From Marivivens donghaensis (GTDB lineage: Bacteria; Pseudomonadota; Alphaproteobacteria; Rhodobacterales; Rhodobacteraceae): a stretch of 64,000 nucleotides of DNA. The stretch lies in NCBI RefSeq assembly GCF_023541015.1, contig NZ_JALNPR010000002.1, positions 248,001 through 312,000 of the forward strand. The letters are read 5' to 3'. Positions 17,138 to 25,876 of this stretch are shown in pieces. The notes below the pieces were generated by a model. It saw nothing but the letters and a program-made list of their open reading frames with translations, was not told the origin of the DNA and did no database searches. Within the stretch, counting starts at the first letter, position 1, and each line of letters opens with the position of its first letter. A program made the translations under genes and the position numbers.

Positions 17138-19342
17138 ATGAATAACCAAGAGATTAGCATTAGTTTGAAGGGTGTTTTTAATAAGGGGCTAAAATCTCTA
17201 CTCGTAGGACTTACCTGCCTCAACGCCAATACAGCATTGGCTTTTGATGCAGGCACTTCTGACCCCAACGATCGTCTTTACGAAAGTTTAATCGGTAACA
17301 ACAATACTTGCTGGTTGGAAGTAGGATACCTGCAAGCCTCAGCAAACCTCACTCAAATTTTGATAGGCACGACTGTATCTGGAACGACCCGCTATTACTA
17401 TTACAACGGTGGATATTATCGTTCGGCAACCAACACTTGGTCTAACACCGAAGCTAGTTACACATACTCATCGACAGGCTCAGCTGGCGAGCTGTCACCA
17501 GCTACGATCGCAACGATCATGACAGACTGTGGATGGAGTTCTGCCAACTTCACGGACAACACCCCCTCTTCAGGTTTTGCTGATGGCACAACCACTTTTG
17601 CAAATGCAACTACAGCCAGTTTCACCGTGGATTACACATATAATTCTCGGAATTTTTCATTCACTGGAGCGCTAACTGGCGCTGCTTCAGATGTTCCAAC
17701 CACCAGTGCGGTTTATCTAGGCACTCCAAACCTCCCAACAAGTCTTTCCTCCGTCGTAGGAGATGGCTCAATTAGCCTTTCTTACACGGCTCCTTCTGAC
17801 CTACCAACAGGTGCGGGAGAAACAGCCAACATCATCACAGATTACGAGTATGAACTCAACGGAGACGGTAACTGGATTTCCGCAAGCACTACTTCAACCT
17901 CTTTTACTATTTCCGGACTTACAAATGGCACCACGTATTCGGTCAAAGTACGAGCCGTAAATGGTGTAGGTGATGGCTTGGCATCTTCAGCCATTTCAGC
18001 TACCCCAATTACTGTACCCAATGCCCCAACTTCACTGTCAGCAATACTAAGCAACAACCAAGCAACCGTATCATTTACTGCTCCAACCAGCACTGGTGGA
18101 TCAAATATCACGGATTATGAATACCAAATCGACAATGGGACATGGACGAGCTCTGGAACAACGACCAGCCCGGTAACTATTACAAGTGGCTTAATAACTG
18201 GTACCACACAATACGTTAAACTACGTGCAATTACATCTGTTGGGAACGGAACTGCATCCGCTCCGGTTGCATTAACTTCTGGTTCTCCACAATCGGTATT
18301 CACCCAAAACGAAGATGTAATCCGTGAACAAGTGCAATCAGTTGCTCTTCAAAGCATTCGCAACGGTGTTCAGGAGGCGTCAGGTTTCATGTCGTCAGCA
18401 AGGGATCGGTTTATCCTCTGTGGAAACGTATCAAGCGGTGCCTCATCTGCAACCTGTCCATCCAACATTCCTTTCGACATCGATGGCTCTGCATCTGTAT
18501 CCACGACTTCAGCCAATATTGACGGTAGTTTCTTTGGTCAGTTTGGGAACTTTGATGGCAACTACAGACGCATGACGTCTGGGGACTTTAATCTTCAACG
18601 TGACGAGAATGGAAACACCACAGGTGCATTGTCTGGTCGCATAGCTTGGGAATACTTGTCGTCTGACACAGCCATGCTGGGTTGGTTTGTAGGTGCCGAG
18701 TATATTCAGTCCGACATGACTGGCACCTTTACAGGTGATCAGACCTCTTTCGGGGCCTCAATCGGTGGTTACTTCGTAACCGAACTACAAAACCAGCTGT
18801 ACCTAGATGGTCACCTCACGATTAAGCAGAACGAACATGATCTGCAGTTAACAAACGGGACACTTGATCTCGATAGTATCTACCATAGCACGTCTGTTCT
18901 AAGTGGCCTGACGCTGACTGGTGTGACTACCATTGATGAGAGTTCTGAACTTTGGCCAACGTTCTCGATCAATGCTGCTCGTGCAGACCTCGGCACCATT
19001 GGTTTTACTGGCACAGCCTATGGCCTGACAGACAGCACACTTTCGATGGACGGTGGCCTCGTGTCGTATGCAGATGTCTCCGTAGCACCCAAGTACCGTG
19101 CAGCCATGGACGGTCAGACACTGGCCAATAGTCTGCTGGTGGCTACTGTGACACCTAAAGCAATGTGTGAGTACACGGAGTTAAGCAGCTCTACCTCTCG
19201 TAACTGCGGCACAGGTCTCCTGCTCGGCCTCCTAGGCACGACCAAGGACGGCAACGGGACCCTCGAACTCGAGTTGGGCCTCGACAGCATTGGTGGGGCT
19301 ACACGGCATTCAGTGGCTCTGAACGCAGACCTGAGATACTGA
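17138..19342 (+). CDS. Surface autotransporter with fibronectin type III repeats
   Basis: A 734-residue outer-membrane protein. A long signal peptide ends near residue 36 (LLVGLTCLNANTALA). The passenger begins with a Ser/Thr/Tyr-rich domain (about 37-190), followed by two fibronectin type III-like domains (about 193-293 and 294-386), each with ITDYEYE/Q and VRAVNGVG or LRAITSVG strands. The C-terminal 275 residues form a type V-like beta-barrel: alternating hydrophobic strands and a final ALNADLRY ending in an aromatic residue. It may bind surfaces or partners outside the cell. A TTG at 17129 is an alternative start. A hairpin terminator follows. It is cargo or a fitness gene of the island. 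Confidence 0.75.
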   Translation: MNNQEISISLKGVFNKGLKSLLVGLTCLNANTALAFDAGTSDPNDRLYESLIGNNNTCWLEVGYLQASANLTQILIGTTVSGTTRYYYYNGGYYRSATNTWSNTEASYTYSSTGSAGELSPATIATIMTDCGWSSANFTDNTPSSGFADGTTTFANATTASFTVDYTYNSRNFSFTGALTGAASDVPTTSAVYLGTPNLPTSLSSVVGDGSISLSYTAPSDLPTGAGETANIITDYEYELNGDGNWISASTTSTSFTISGLTNGTTYSVKVRAVNGVGDGLASSAISATPITVPNAPTSLSAILSNNQATVSFTAPTSTGGSNITDYEYQIDNGTWTSSGTTTSPVTITSGLITGTTQYVKLRAITSVGNGTASAPVALTSGSPQSVFTQNEDVIREQVQSVALQSIRNGVQEASGFMSSARDRFILCGNVSSGASSATCPSNIPFDIDGSASVSTTSANIDGSFFGQFGNFDGNYRRMTSGDFNLQRDENGNTTGALSGRIAWEYLSSDTAMLGWFVGAEYIQSDMTGTFTGDQTSFGASIGGYFVTELQNQLYLDGHLTIKQNEHDLQLTNGTLDLDSIYHSTSVLSGLTLTGVTTIDESSELWPTFSINAARADLGTIGFTGTAYGLTDSTLSMDGGLVSYADVSVAPKYRAAMDGQTLANSLLVATVTPKAMCEYTELSSSTSRNCGTGLLLGLLGTTKDGNGTLELELGLDSIGGATRHSVALNADLRY

Positions 19343-19368
19343 CTTAGATCACATTTTGAAGATACAGG

Positions 19369-19395
19369 AGGCGGCCTTTAGGCCGTCTCTTTTTG
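19369..19395 (+). terminator. Rho-independent terminator after the autotransporter gene
   Basis: An 8-bp stem (AGGCGGCC / GGCCGTCT, one G-T pair) with a TTTA loop, followed by CTCTTTTT. It ends 123 bases before the next gene, so the replicase-like gene needs its own promoter. Confidence 0.82.
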
Positions 19396-19518
19396 TTTAT
19401 ACAGCACTTGAAATTATACTCTAAACCCCCATCTAAAAAAGGTCCCAGTATACCTTTAAAGATGAACCCTCAAAGTAGTAACCCTACTAGTCCACATATT
19501 TACTCAGGTTAGACCGAT

Positions 19519-20769
19519 ATGATCGATATAGACTTATCCAAAGGTACCTTTGTTAGACCTGTCTGGACAGAACAAACTGGTCAACTTGAGGGTATATTCT
19601 CACAGCTAAACTTCTCGACAAAAGGTGCGAAGCATAACGAGAAAAGACGGATAGTGTTTGGCTCTATAGTCAGAGCAGCTTCGATCGATCCTGATCATCA
19701 GGTGTATTGGATTACCAATCGAAGTAAGCATCAATCTGAGAACTATCCAGTTTCCCTAAAAGTCATGACCACTGTAGTTGAAGCCATGCAAATGGCTGGC
19801 TGGATATCGTTGGTGCCAAATCAGTTAGCTAAGGACGGATATGCCAGACGTTGGACTGTATCGTCTGAACTCATAGCATCCATTCCTGACGGTTTGCTCT
19901 GGTTTGATACTATGCCAGAAAGGCCAAGACTGGCTAAACACCAACTTATAAAAATCAATCATCGTACACTTAAGAAATATCACCTTCAGGCAGGTTACAG
20001 ACTGCCTGCCAAACGACATACGACAGAGCAGTTAGAAGCAATCCAATCTGAACTTGAAGAACTCAACACTCTGGCTATGACCCATAGTTTCGACGGCCTC
20101 TTTTCCAACAAAGGAGAACCCAGAACTTTCAGAGGATTTTACAGAACATTTGCTCATGACCTCTTTGGGGCAGGCAGAACCTATGGAGGTTGTGAGCAGA
20201 TGTCTGAATCCAAGAGGCTCAATATCATGATCGATGGTGAGCCAGTATCTGAGGTAGACATAACCTCATGCCAACCGACTATCCTATTCAGCCGAAGCCG
20301 ATCCAATCTACAAATGCAAGCACTCGAAGAATCCCCTTCGGGAGAAGACTACTACCAAAACGTCGTGAATGGCCTGAACAATTTATTAACGAGAGAGCAG
20401 GTAAAAGCTATCGTCACCAAGGCTCTTGGCAATGCCAATTTCCCTCGGGATAGATGGCCTCATGGTATGAAAGTGAAAGGTGTGAAGTGGCAATCTGTAG
20501 CTAACATCTTTCTAGAACAAATGCCTTTTCTTGACCTGCTAGAGCCAGTCAAAGAGGACACCTTTACCCTCCAACACACGGAGGCAGATATCCTCTTTCG
20601 AACCCTTTATGGATTGTACAAATACAAGAACATTGCTGCCCTACCAGTCCATGATTCACTAGTGGTCCCAGCTATACATGCAGAGACGACAGCAGCTGCA
20701 CTGAGATCAACTTTTTGGTACAAAACGGGTGTGGTACCTCGAATAAAAGTGAAGACCGCACAATCGTAA
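19519..20769 (+). CDS. Putative minimal replicase: winged helix plus family-A-like polymerase core
   Basis: A 416-residue protein. Residues about 75-120 read as a winged helix of the plasmid/phage Rep type (VMTTVVEAMQMAGWISLVP, then RRWTVSSELIASI). The C-terminal half carries motifs placed like those of a DNA polymerase A core. These are FGAGRTYGG (Arg220); motif A-like EVDITSCQPTIL with Asp247; motif B-like REQVKAIVTKALG (Arg292, Lys296, spaced RxxxK); and motif C-like LPVHDSLVVP (His378, Asp379). There are no exonuclease domains, and it is far smaller than PolA (about 930). It may initiate and copy the element's DNA. Other readings, such as an inactive or transferase-type relative, remain open. 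Adjacent to and convergent with the integrase. Confidence 0.6.
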   Translation: MIDIDLSKGTFVRPVWTEQTGQLEGIFSQLNFSTKGAKHNEKRRIVFGSIVRAASIDPDHQVYWITNRSKHQSENYPVSLKVMTTVVEAMQMAGWISLVPNQLAKDGYARRWTVSSELIASIPDGLLWFDTMPERPRLAKHQLIKINHRTLKKYHLQAGYRLPAKRHTTEQLEAIQSELEELNTLAMTHSFDGLFSNKGEPRTFRGFYRTFAHDLFGAGRTYGGCEQMSESKRLNIMIDGEPVSEVDITSCQPTILFSRSRSNLQMQALEESPSGEDYYQNVVNGLNNLLTREQVKAIVTKALGNANFPRDRWPHGMKVKGVKWQSVANIFLEQMPFLDLLEPVKEDTFTLQHTEADILFRTLYGLYKYKNIAALPVHDSLVVPAIHAETTAAALRSTFWYKTGVVPRIKVKTAQS

Positions 20770-20785
20770 TCAGGCCCAATTCTGA

Positions 20786-21892
20786 CTACTTTAGTGTGAC
20801 CCGATCCATCCAAGTGGTTAACTGATCAACCTCATAACCACGTCCATATTTGGAACCCATGGTGTTGACAGAGGACCACCCACCAACCTGATCAATCATT
20901 TCCAATGGTGCCTCAACAGCCCTCAGTCGATCTCTCATGGTATGCCTTAAGCAGTGTGCAGTTAGCCCACCAAACCTTGCTTTGATCCATTTGTTAAGGG
21001 CATTGCTTGCATGTGTAGGTACGAACCCACTAGGCCTGCAATACCGAGGGAATACAAACATTCCATCAGAGCCACGTAGAGCCTCTCTCATGGCCTTCTC
21101 TGCATAACCCAGCAACGGGAGGCTTCGTTCACTACCAGCCGTCTTAAGCCTTCTGTGAGGGTGTGGACGTATGTGAATGACACCCTGATCCAGATCGACA
21201 TCCTCAAGCCTCAAGCCAACAATCTCTCCGATACGGCAACCTGTTTCTCCGAGGATAGGGAAAAGCAGTCTTACAGTGCTCTTCGAAGCCAATGTTTCTT
21301 CATACCCCTCACGAAGCTGATCAATCGTGAACGTACCTCGTCGTTTGACGTCCAACCCCTCGCCCGAGATTACAACACGAGAGAACGGATTACGTTTCTC
21401 AATATCCAACTCGGCATAAGCGTAGTTCAAAACTGCACAGATGGAGTTGATACGTTTGCGGATGGTTGCCGTCATAACACCCCGAGCATGGAGTTGTCCG
21501 ACCATCATTCTTGCGTCTTCTCTTTTGTAGCTAGCAACCTCTTTGTCACCAGCTACGGAGAACAACTCACGTGCTGCTAGGTCATGTAACTTGGGGTTTA
21601 TCCTTCTGATCTCAACATACTCTTCCATAAGGTCTGAATACCTGAGCAGCCTAGGCTTGAGGTTTTCGATGATGGCTTTGTAGTTAAGCAAACAGCCAGT
21701 ATCAAAGCTGCCACGTAGTAACGGCACCAACTGGTTAGTTAGATTCTGAGCAACTTCAGGATCATCGGACAATCGACAACGTATCAGCTTGCCGTATTGA
21801 CCCTGTGCCTTTTCAGGAACACGTATATTCAGGTTATAGAAACCGTCACGGTACAAAGTGTGCCGTATGACTGTGTGAGTAGATGTGTGCAT
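20786..21892 (-). CDS. int: Tyrosine recombinase (integrase) of the island
   Basis: A 368-residue phage-type integrase that would recombine the attachment repeats at tRNA-Met. The N-terminal part (about 1-170) is the arm/core-binding region. The catalytic domain has the first Arg in GETGCRIGEIVGLRLEDVD, the HxxR motif in AHCLRHTMRDRL, and the nucleophile Tyr in GGWSSVNTMGSKYGRGY. The ATG at 21892 with AAGGTG upstream is the best start; the frame extends to 21994, but that reads through the attachment repeat into the tRNA. It lies about 70 bases downstream of the tRNA on the same strand, so transcription may come from the tRNA promoter. Confidence 0.92.
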   Translation of the reverse strand: MHTSTHTVIRHTLYRDGFYNLNIRVPEKAQGQYGKLIRCRLSDDPEVAQNLTNQLVPLLRGSFDTGCLLNYKAIIENLKPRLLRYSDLMEEYVEIRRINPKLHDLAARELFSVAGDKEVASYKREDARMMVGQLHARGVMTATIRKRINSICAVLNYAYAELDIEKRNPFSRVVISGEGLDVKRRGTFTIDQLREGYEETLASKSTVRLLFPILGETGCRIGEIVGLRLEDVDLDQGVIHIRPHPHRRLKTAGSERSLPLLGYAEKAMREALRGSDGMFVFPRYCRPSGFVPTHASNALNKWIKARFGGLTAHCLRHTMRDRLRAVEAPLEMIDQVGGWSSVNTMGSKYGRGYEVDQLTTWMDRVTLK

Positions 21893-21948
21893 TTCGGGCA
21901 CCTTTCCAAGAGAACAATCTCGGAAAAACCCATGCTTTTCATCAACGT

Positions 21949-21978
21949 ATATCTGGGGGTTTGGTGGCGGTGCAGGGA
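21949..21978. repeat. Right attachment site within the tRNA-Met 3' end (direct repeat copy 2)
   Basis: ATATCTGGGGG (21949-21959), two bases, then TGGTGGCGGTGCAGGGA (21962-21978). Compared with 15955-15985 there is one substitution and one base of length difference. The 17-bp perfect block covers the 3' acceptor arm of the tRNA and the CCA, leaving the tRNA intact on this side. Confidence 0.88.
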
Positions 21979-22038
21979 CTCGAACCCCGGACACAAGGAT
22001 TATGATTCCTCTGCTCTAACCAACTGAGCTACACCGCC
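21962..22038 (-). tRNA. tRNA-Met (CAT), elongator type
   Basis: Read on the minus strand it folds as a cloverleaf: acceptor GGCGGTG/CACCGCC, D-arm GCTCAGTTGGTTAGAGC, anticodon stem GAGGA/TCCTT with loop ATCATAA (anticodon CAT), T-arm with TTCGAGT, discriminator A and an encoded CCA at 21964-21962. The sequence resembles elongator tRNA-Met rather than initiator, as the acceptor stem is fully paired. A lysidine-modified tRNA-Ile with CAT is the alternative and is less likely. It is the integration target of the island. Confidence 0.9.
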
Positions 22039-22112
22039 GAAAGTGCGGGCGGAATATTATTGGCTGGGGTCCGCGTCAAGAGGCAAAGCCAGCTTTTTTC
22101 ATTCCGACCGAC

Positions 22113-22144
22113 GAAAAAACAAAGCCGCCATTTTTGGCGGCCTT
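22113..22144 (-). terminator. Rho-independent terminator of hemC
   Basis: On the minus strand: GCCGCCA/TGGCGGC stem with a short A-rich loop followed by TTTGTTTTTT, beginning 13 bases after the hemC stop. Confidence 0.78.
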
Positions 22145-22153
22145 GAAACTCTA

Positions 22154-23101
22154 TTAAAAGAAGCGTCCGCCCGCCCTATCGAGCAAGGTTTTAGCCAAGG
22201 CTTGGCCCAAAGCGGGACCTTCGCTGATCGGACCAGAGACTTCATCGCTCAGGGATTGCGAACCGTCGATGCGCAAAATCTCTCCGCGAAGGCGCAGAGT
22301 GTCGCCCTTTAGTTCTGCCAAACCGCCAATGGGTGTTTCACACGACCCGTCCAGAGCCGCTAGAAACGCCCGCTCAGCAGCGAGCCGCTGCCCTGTCGGG
22401 GTGTGGTGGATCGCAGCCAGCATCATAGCTGCGCGTTCATCATCTACGCGGCGTTCGATCCCGATTGCACCCTGCGCAACGGCGGGCAGCATTTCTTCGA
22501 CTTCGATGGCCACGCGCGGCACGTCGGTCATGTTCAAACGATTCAAACCTGCCATCGCGAGGAAAGTCGCATCCGCAACTCCATCGCCCAATTTCTTCAA
22601 CCGCGTCTGAACGTTACCACGAAATTCCACGATTCTCAGATCGGGACGGCGATTCAAAAGCTGTGCTTTACGGCGCAGGGATGACGTCCCAACCAAGGCA
22701 CCTTCGGGCAGAGCGGCCAAGCCACCCTCTTTCAACGACACAAAGGCGTCACGCACATCTTCACGCGGGAGATAACAATCGAGCACAAGCCCATCAGGCT
22801 GTGCGACAGGCATGTCTTTCATCGAATGAACCGCGATATCGATCCGACCATCCAACATGGCCTCTTCGATTTCTTTGGTAAACAGACCCTTATTGCCGAT
22901 TTCCTTGAGCGGACGATCCGCATCGATCATCGAACGATCATCGCCTGTGGTCTTAATCACAACGATCTCAAAGGCACCCTCGGGCAGATCAAAGGCCGCC
23001 ATCAAACGAGCGCGGGTTTCGTAGGCTTGCGCCAGCGCCAGTGGCGAACCACGGGTTCCGATCATAAGCGGTTCAGCGGGTGTGGGCAAAATCATGGTCA
23101 T
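22154..23101 (-). CDS. hemC: Hydroxymethylbilane synthase (porphobilinogen deaminase)
   Basis: It polymerises four porphobilinogens into hydroxymethylbilane, using a dipyrromethane cofactor on a cysteine. The 315-residue protein has the [11 protein letters not shown] start, [45 protein letters not shown], and cofactor-binding Cys254 in [10 protein letters not shown]. It is divergent from hemE with about 92 bases between starts, so both heme genes may share control. ATG codons at 23101 and 23095 are both possible starts. Confidence 0.95.
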   Translation of the reverse strand: MTMILPTPAEPLMIGTRGSPLALAQAYETRARLMAAFDLPEGAFEIVVIKTTGDDRSMIDADRPLKEIGNKGLFTKEIEEAMLDGRIDIAVHSMKDMPVAQPDGLVLDCYLPREDVRDAFVSLKEGGLAALPEGALVGTSSLRRKAQLLNRRPDLRIVEFRGNVQTRLKKLGDGVADATFLAMAGLNRLNMTDVPRVAIEVEEMLPAVAQGAIGIERRVDDERAAMMLAAIHHTPTGQRLAAERAFLAALDGSCETPIGGLAELKGDTLRLRGEILRIDGSQSLSDEVSGPISEGPALGQALAKTLLDRAGGRFF

Positions 23102-23193
23102 ATGCGCTTTCTAGCCGCGCCTTTGCGTGCCAGCAATGGCTTGACTTGCCCTGCGTCATTGGCGACCAACCACGGGAACGAAAAGGAATGACC

Positions 23194-24222
23194 ATGACAA
23201 AGACGATCTTGCGCGCTCTTGCCGGTGAAAAACTGCCTACCCCGCCAATTTGGATGATGCGGCAAGCAGGACGGTATCTCCCTGAATATCGCGCAACCCG
23301 TGCGCAAGCAGGGGATTTCCTGTCACTTTGCTACAATTCGGAACTCGCCGCAGAGGTCACCTTGCAACCGATCCGCCGTTACGGATTCGACGCAGCGATT
23401 CTTTTTGCAGACATTTTGCTTTTGCCGCAGGCCTTGGGCGTCGATCTTTGGTTTGAAACGGGCGAGGGTCCGCGAATGACAACGGTCACGACACCTGCGG
23501 AACTCAAGGCGCTCAAGCCGATTGATCAGATCGATGAAGTTCTGAACCCTGTTTACGAAACAGTCAAAATTCTCTCGCGTGAATTGCCCAAGGAAACGAC
23601 GCTGATCGGTTTCGCTGGCGCACCATGGACGGTTGCGACCTATATGATCGCAGGCCGCGGGACGCCGGATCAGGGCCCTGCACACGCTTTGAAAGCCGCC
23701 GACCGTGCGACCTTTGCGGCGCTCATCGACCTTCTGACAGATGCGACCATCGAATACCTGTCCAAACAGGTCGTCGCAGGGGCAGAGGTCGTTAAGATTT
23801 TCGACAGTTGGGCTTGCAGCCTTCAGGGTCAGGACTTCTACGATTTCGCGGTTGAACCCGCCCGACGGATTACCGCAGCGCTGAAAAACCGCTACCCTGA
23901 TTTGCCCGTCATCGCCTTCCCGCGTGGTGCCGGTGAACGCTATGAGGGGCTGCACGAAAAGATCGGCGCCGATTGTATTGCGCTCGACGACGGCGTTTCG
24001 CCTGAATGGGCGGCAGCTCACGTGCAAACAGGCGGCTGCGTTCAAGGCAACCTCGCCTCTCATCACATGGTCACGGGTGGCGACGACCTGATCCGCGAAA
24101 CGCGCAAAGTTGTGGATGCGCTGTCTAATGGGCCGCACATCTTTAACCTCGGTCACGGGATCACACCTGATGCGAGCCCTGACAACGTTCAATTGATGAT
24201 CGATACGGTGCGCGGCGCATAA
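23194..24222 (+). CDS. hemE: Uroporphyrinogen decarboxylase
   Basis: It decarboxylates uroporphyrinogen III to coproporphyrinogen III. About 342 residues, with the family signature [17 protein letters not shown] at the N-terminus, [26 protein letters not shown] and the late [16 protein letters not shown]. The ATG at 23194 has AAAGG seven bases upstream; an in-frame ATG at 23188 lies too close to that site. It is followed by a strong UUCG-loop terminator. Confidence 0.95.
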   Translation: MTKTILRALAGEKLPTPPIWMMRQAGRYLPEYRATRAQAGDFLSLCYNSELAAEVTLQPIRRYGFDAAILFADILLLPQALGVDLWFETGEGPRMTTVTTPAELKALKPIDQIDEVLNPVYETVKILSRELPKETTLIGFAGAPWTVATYMIAGRGTPDQGPAHALKAADRATFAALIDLLTDATIEYLSKQVVAGAEVVKIFDSWACSLQGQDFYDFAVEPARRITAALKNRYPDLPVIAFPRGAGERYEGLHEKIGADCIALDDGVSPEWAAAHVQTGGCVQGNLASHHMVTGGDDLIRETRKVVDALSNGPHIFNLGHGITPDASPDNVQLMIDTVRGA

Positions 24223-24243
24223 TCTGATCGTTCGACACTCTTC

Positions 24244-24270
24244 AAACGGGGGCCTTCGGGTCCCCGTTTT
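24244..24270. terminator. Terminator after hemE, UUCG tetraloop
   Basis: A 9-bp stem (ACGGGGGCC / GGTCCCCGT with one G-T pair) closed by a C(TTCG)G tetraloop and followed by TTTT. It lies between the hemE stop and the convergent lysE-type gene. Confidence 0.85.
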
Positions 24271-24273
24271 GCG

Positions 24274-24894
24274 CTAACCCCGCGTTTTCCACGCAAACCA
24301 AAACGCGACCAAGGCCAGAGCGACCGACAAGACTCGCCGCAGGACCAACCTTTTTCTCGGGTTTTCGAGAAGGGTCTGTGCCGTCCCTGCCAAGCCGACA
24401 ATCGCCGCATGGATCGCCGTCGCGACGACCACATAGACAATGGACAACGTAACTGTCTGCGGCATCACCGCGACGCCATCTACGACAAAACCCGGCAAAA
24501 CGGCGATGTAGAATACGGCTGCTTTGGGGTTCAGAAGGTTCGTGATCAGACCGCGCCGAAAGAACAACACCAACGGCGAGCCGAGCGCGGCGTGTTCGAT
24601 CTCTTCCTCAGAATCGCGCCAACCATCATAGGCCAACCACAGTAGATAGAGCACACCGCCCCAGCGTAAAGTTTGATACAGAACGGCCGAGGCATTGATC
24701 ATCGCCCCAACGCCCAGCGCCGCCGCGATCCCGACCAAGGCCAGTCCGAGCGCAACGCCTGCCACAGCCGCAAAGCCATAACGCCGCCCCTCACAGGCCG
24801 CGACAACGGCAAGATAGGCCATGTTCGGCCCAGGCGTCAGTTCAATCAGAAACGACGCTAGGGCAAATTGCAGGATCGACTGGGTTAGATCCAT
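24274..24894 (-). CDS. LysE/RhtB-family amino-acid exporter
   Basis: A 206-residue inner-membrane exporter with about six hydrophobic segments. The family signature is near the N-terminus (LIELTPGPNMAYLAVVAA), and FFRRGLITNLLNPKAAVF marks the middle helix region. The substrate cannot be predicted. Its start codon lies inside the end of hemF (10-base overlap), so it is probably translated from the hemF mRNA. Confidence 0.85.
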   Translation of the reverse strand: MDLTQSILQFALASFLIELTPGPNMAYLAVVAACEGRRYGFAAVAGVALGLALVGIAAALGVGAMINASAVLYQTLRWGGVLYLLWLAYDGWRDSEEEIEHAALGSPLVLFFRRGLITNLLNPKAAVFYIAVLPGFVVDGVAVMPQTVTLSIVYVVVATAIHAAIVGLAGTAQTLLENPRKRLVLRRVLSVALALVAFWFAWKTRG

Positions 24895-25775
24895 TTCGCC
24901 ATCGGAGGTAGGCTCATCAGAACCGCGTTAGCATCGTGACCAGTGGCGAGGCCGAATTTGGTGCCGCGATCGTAAACAAGATTATACTCGGCATAGAGGC
25001 CACGGTGGATCAATTGCGTATCCTTATCCGCCTCAGTCCACGGCGTGTTGCGCCGTTTTTCGGTCACCGGAAGATACGCGGGCAAAAACGCACGACCGAT
25101 GTCTTGGGTCAGTGCGAAATCGGCTTCCCAATCGCCAGAATTGCGGTCGTCCATAAAGATACCGCCAACACCACGTGCGCGACCACGGTGTGGAACGTAG
25201 AAATACTCATCCGCCCAAGCCTTTAGTTCGGGGTAGAGGTGGTCGCCATGCGGGTCGAGATGCTGTTTTTGCACGTCGTGGAAATGCTGGGTGTCCTCGG
25301 AATACTCGATGCATGGGTTGAGGTCCGAGCCGCCGCCAAACCACCACGCCGCAGGGGTCCAGAACATCCGTGTATTCATGTGGACAGCGGGCGCATGTGG
25401 GTTTTGCATGTGCGCCACGAGCGAAATTCCCGACGCCCAGAAACGCGGGTCATCTTCAACGCCGGGAACGCCTCGGGCTGCCATCGATTTCTGTGCGGCC
25501 ACACCCAAGGAACCATAAACAGTCGACACGTTCACGCCGACCTTTTCGAACACGCGACCACCGCGCATCACGCTCATAAGACCGCCGCCTGCATCCTCGC
25601 CTGCGTCGCCCTGACGTTTCGTTTCCGTGACTTCAAAACGGCCAACAGGTAGCGAAGCCGTCGGGCCTTCAGTCTGGGTGTCTTCAAGGTTTTCAAAAGC
25701 CGCGACGATGTCGTCTCTTAATTGACGGAACCATGCGGATGCGCGTGCTTTTTCATCAGCCATTTGCTCTGTCAT
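24885..25775 (-). CDS. hemF: Oxygen-dependent coproporphyrinogen III oxidase
   Basis: It makes protoporphyrinogen IX from coproporphyrinogen III using O2. The 296-residue protein carries HMNTRMFW, the characteristic WWFGGGSDLNP, HRGRARGVGGIFMDD, and the C-terminal EYNLVYDRGTKFGL with SLPPMAKW. The start at 25775 gives MTEQMADEKARASAWFRQL, the normal beginning; the frame extends to 25931 without support. With hemC and hemE nearby it forms a local heme-synthesis cluster, and it is the aerobic rather than the radical-SAM isozyme. Confidence 0.95.
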   Translation of the reverse strand: MTEQMADEKARASAWFRQLRDDIVAAFENLEDTQTEGPTASLPVGRFEVTETKRQGDAGEDAGGGLMSVMRGGRVFEKVGVNVSTVYGSLGVAAQKSMAARGVPGVEDDPRFWASGISLVAHMQNPHAPAVHMNTRMFWTPAAWWFGGGSDLNPCIEYSEDTQHFHDVQKQHLDPHGDHLYPELKAWADEYFYVPHRGRARGVGGIFMDDRNSGDWEADFALTQDIGRAFLPAYLPVTEKRRNTPWTEADKDTQLIHRGLYAEYNLVYDRGTKFGLATGHDANAVLMSLPPMAKWI

Positions 25776-25876
25776 CGGGACACCTTTCGTCGTGCTATTG
25801 AATATCACTCGGCCATAGCATTGATATGAAGGCGAAACCACACCGCAGATGTGTGACCAATTGACGGAGATTCGAT

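Larger units (their letters stand above)
15955..21978. mobile_element. Integrative element of about 6 kb in tRNA-Met
   Basis: Near-perfect direct repeats of about 30 bp flank a block that is visibly more AT-rich than the host genes. The block holds a tyrosine recombinase at its tRNA-proximal end, a replicase-like protein, an autotransporter, a small protein and a non-coding end. This is the standard layout of an element integrated at a tRNA 3' end. No capsid, packaging, conjugation or restriction genes are seen, so it is not a complete phage or ICE. It could be a satellite, an integrative plasmid-like element, or a reduced remnant. Confidence 0.85.

Noticed and set aside
15986-21948. CRISPR array or restriction system in the island
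   Set aside because: No regularly spaced repeats with spacers and no methylase, endonuclease or Cas-like motifs were found.
21890-21994. N-terminal extension of the integrase to 21994
   Set aside because: The extra residues are encoded by the tRNA and attachment site. A better start with a ribosome site lies at 21892.
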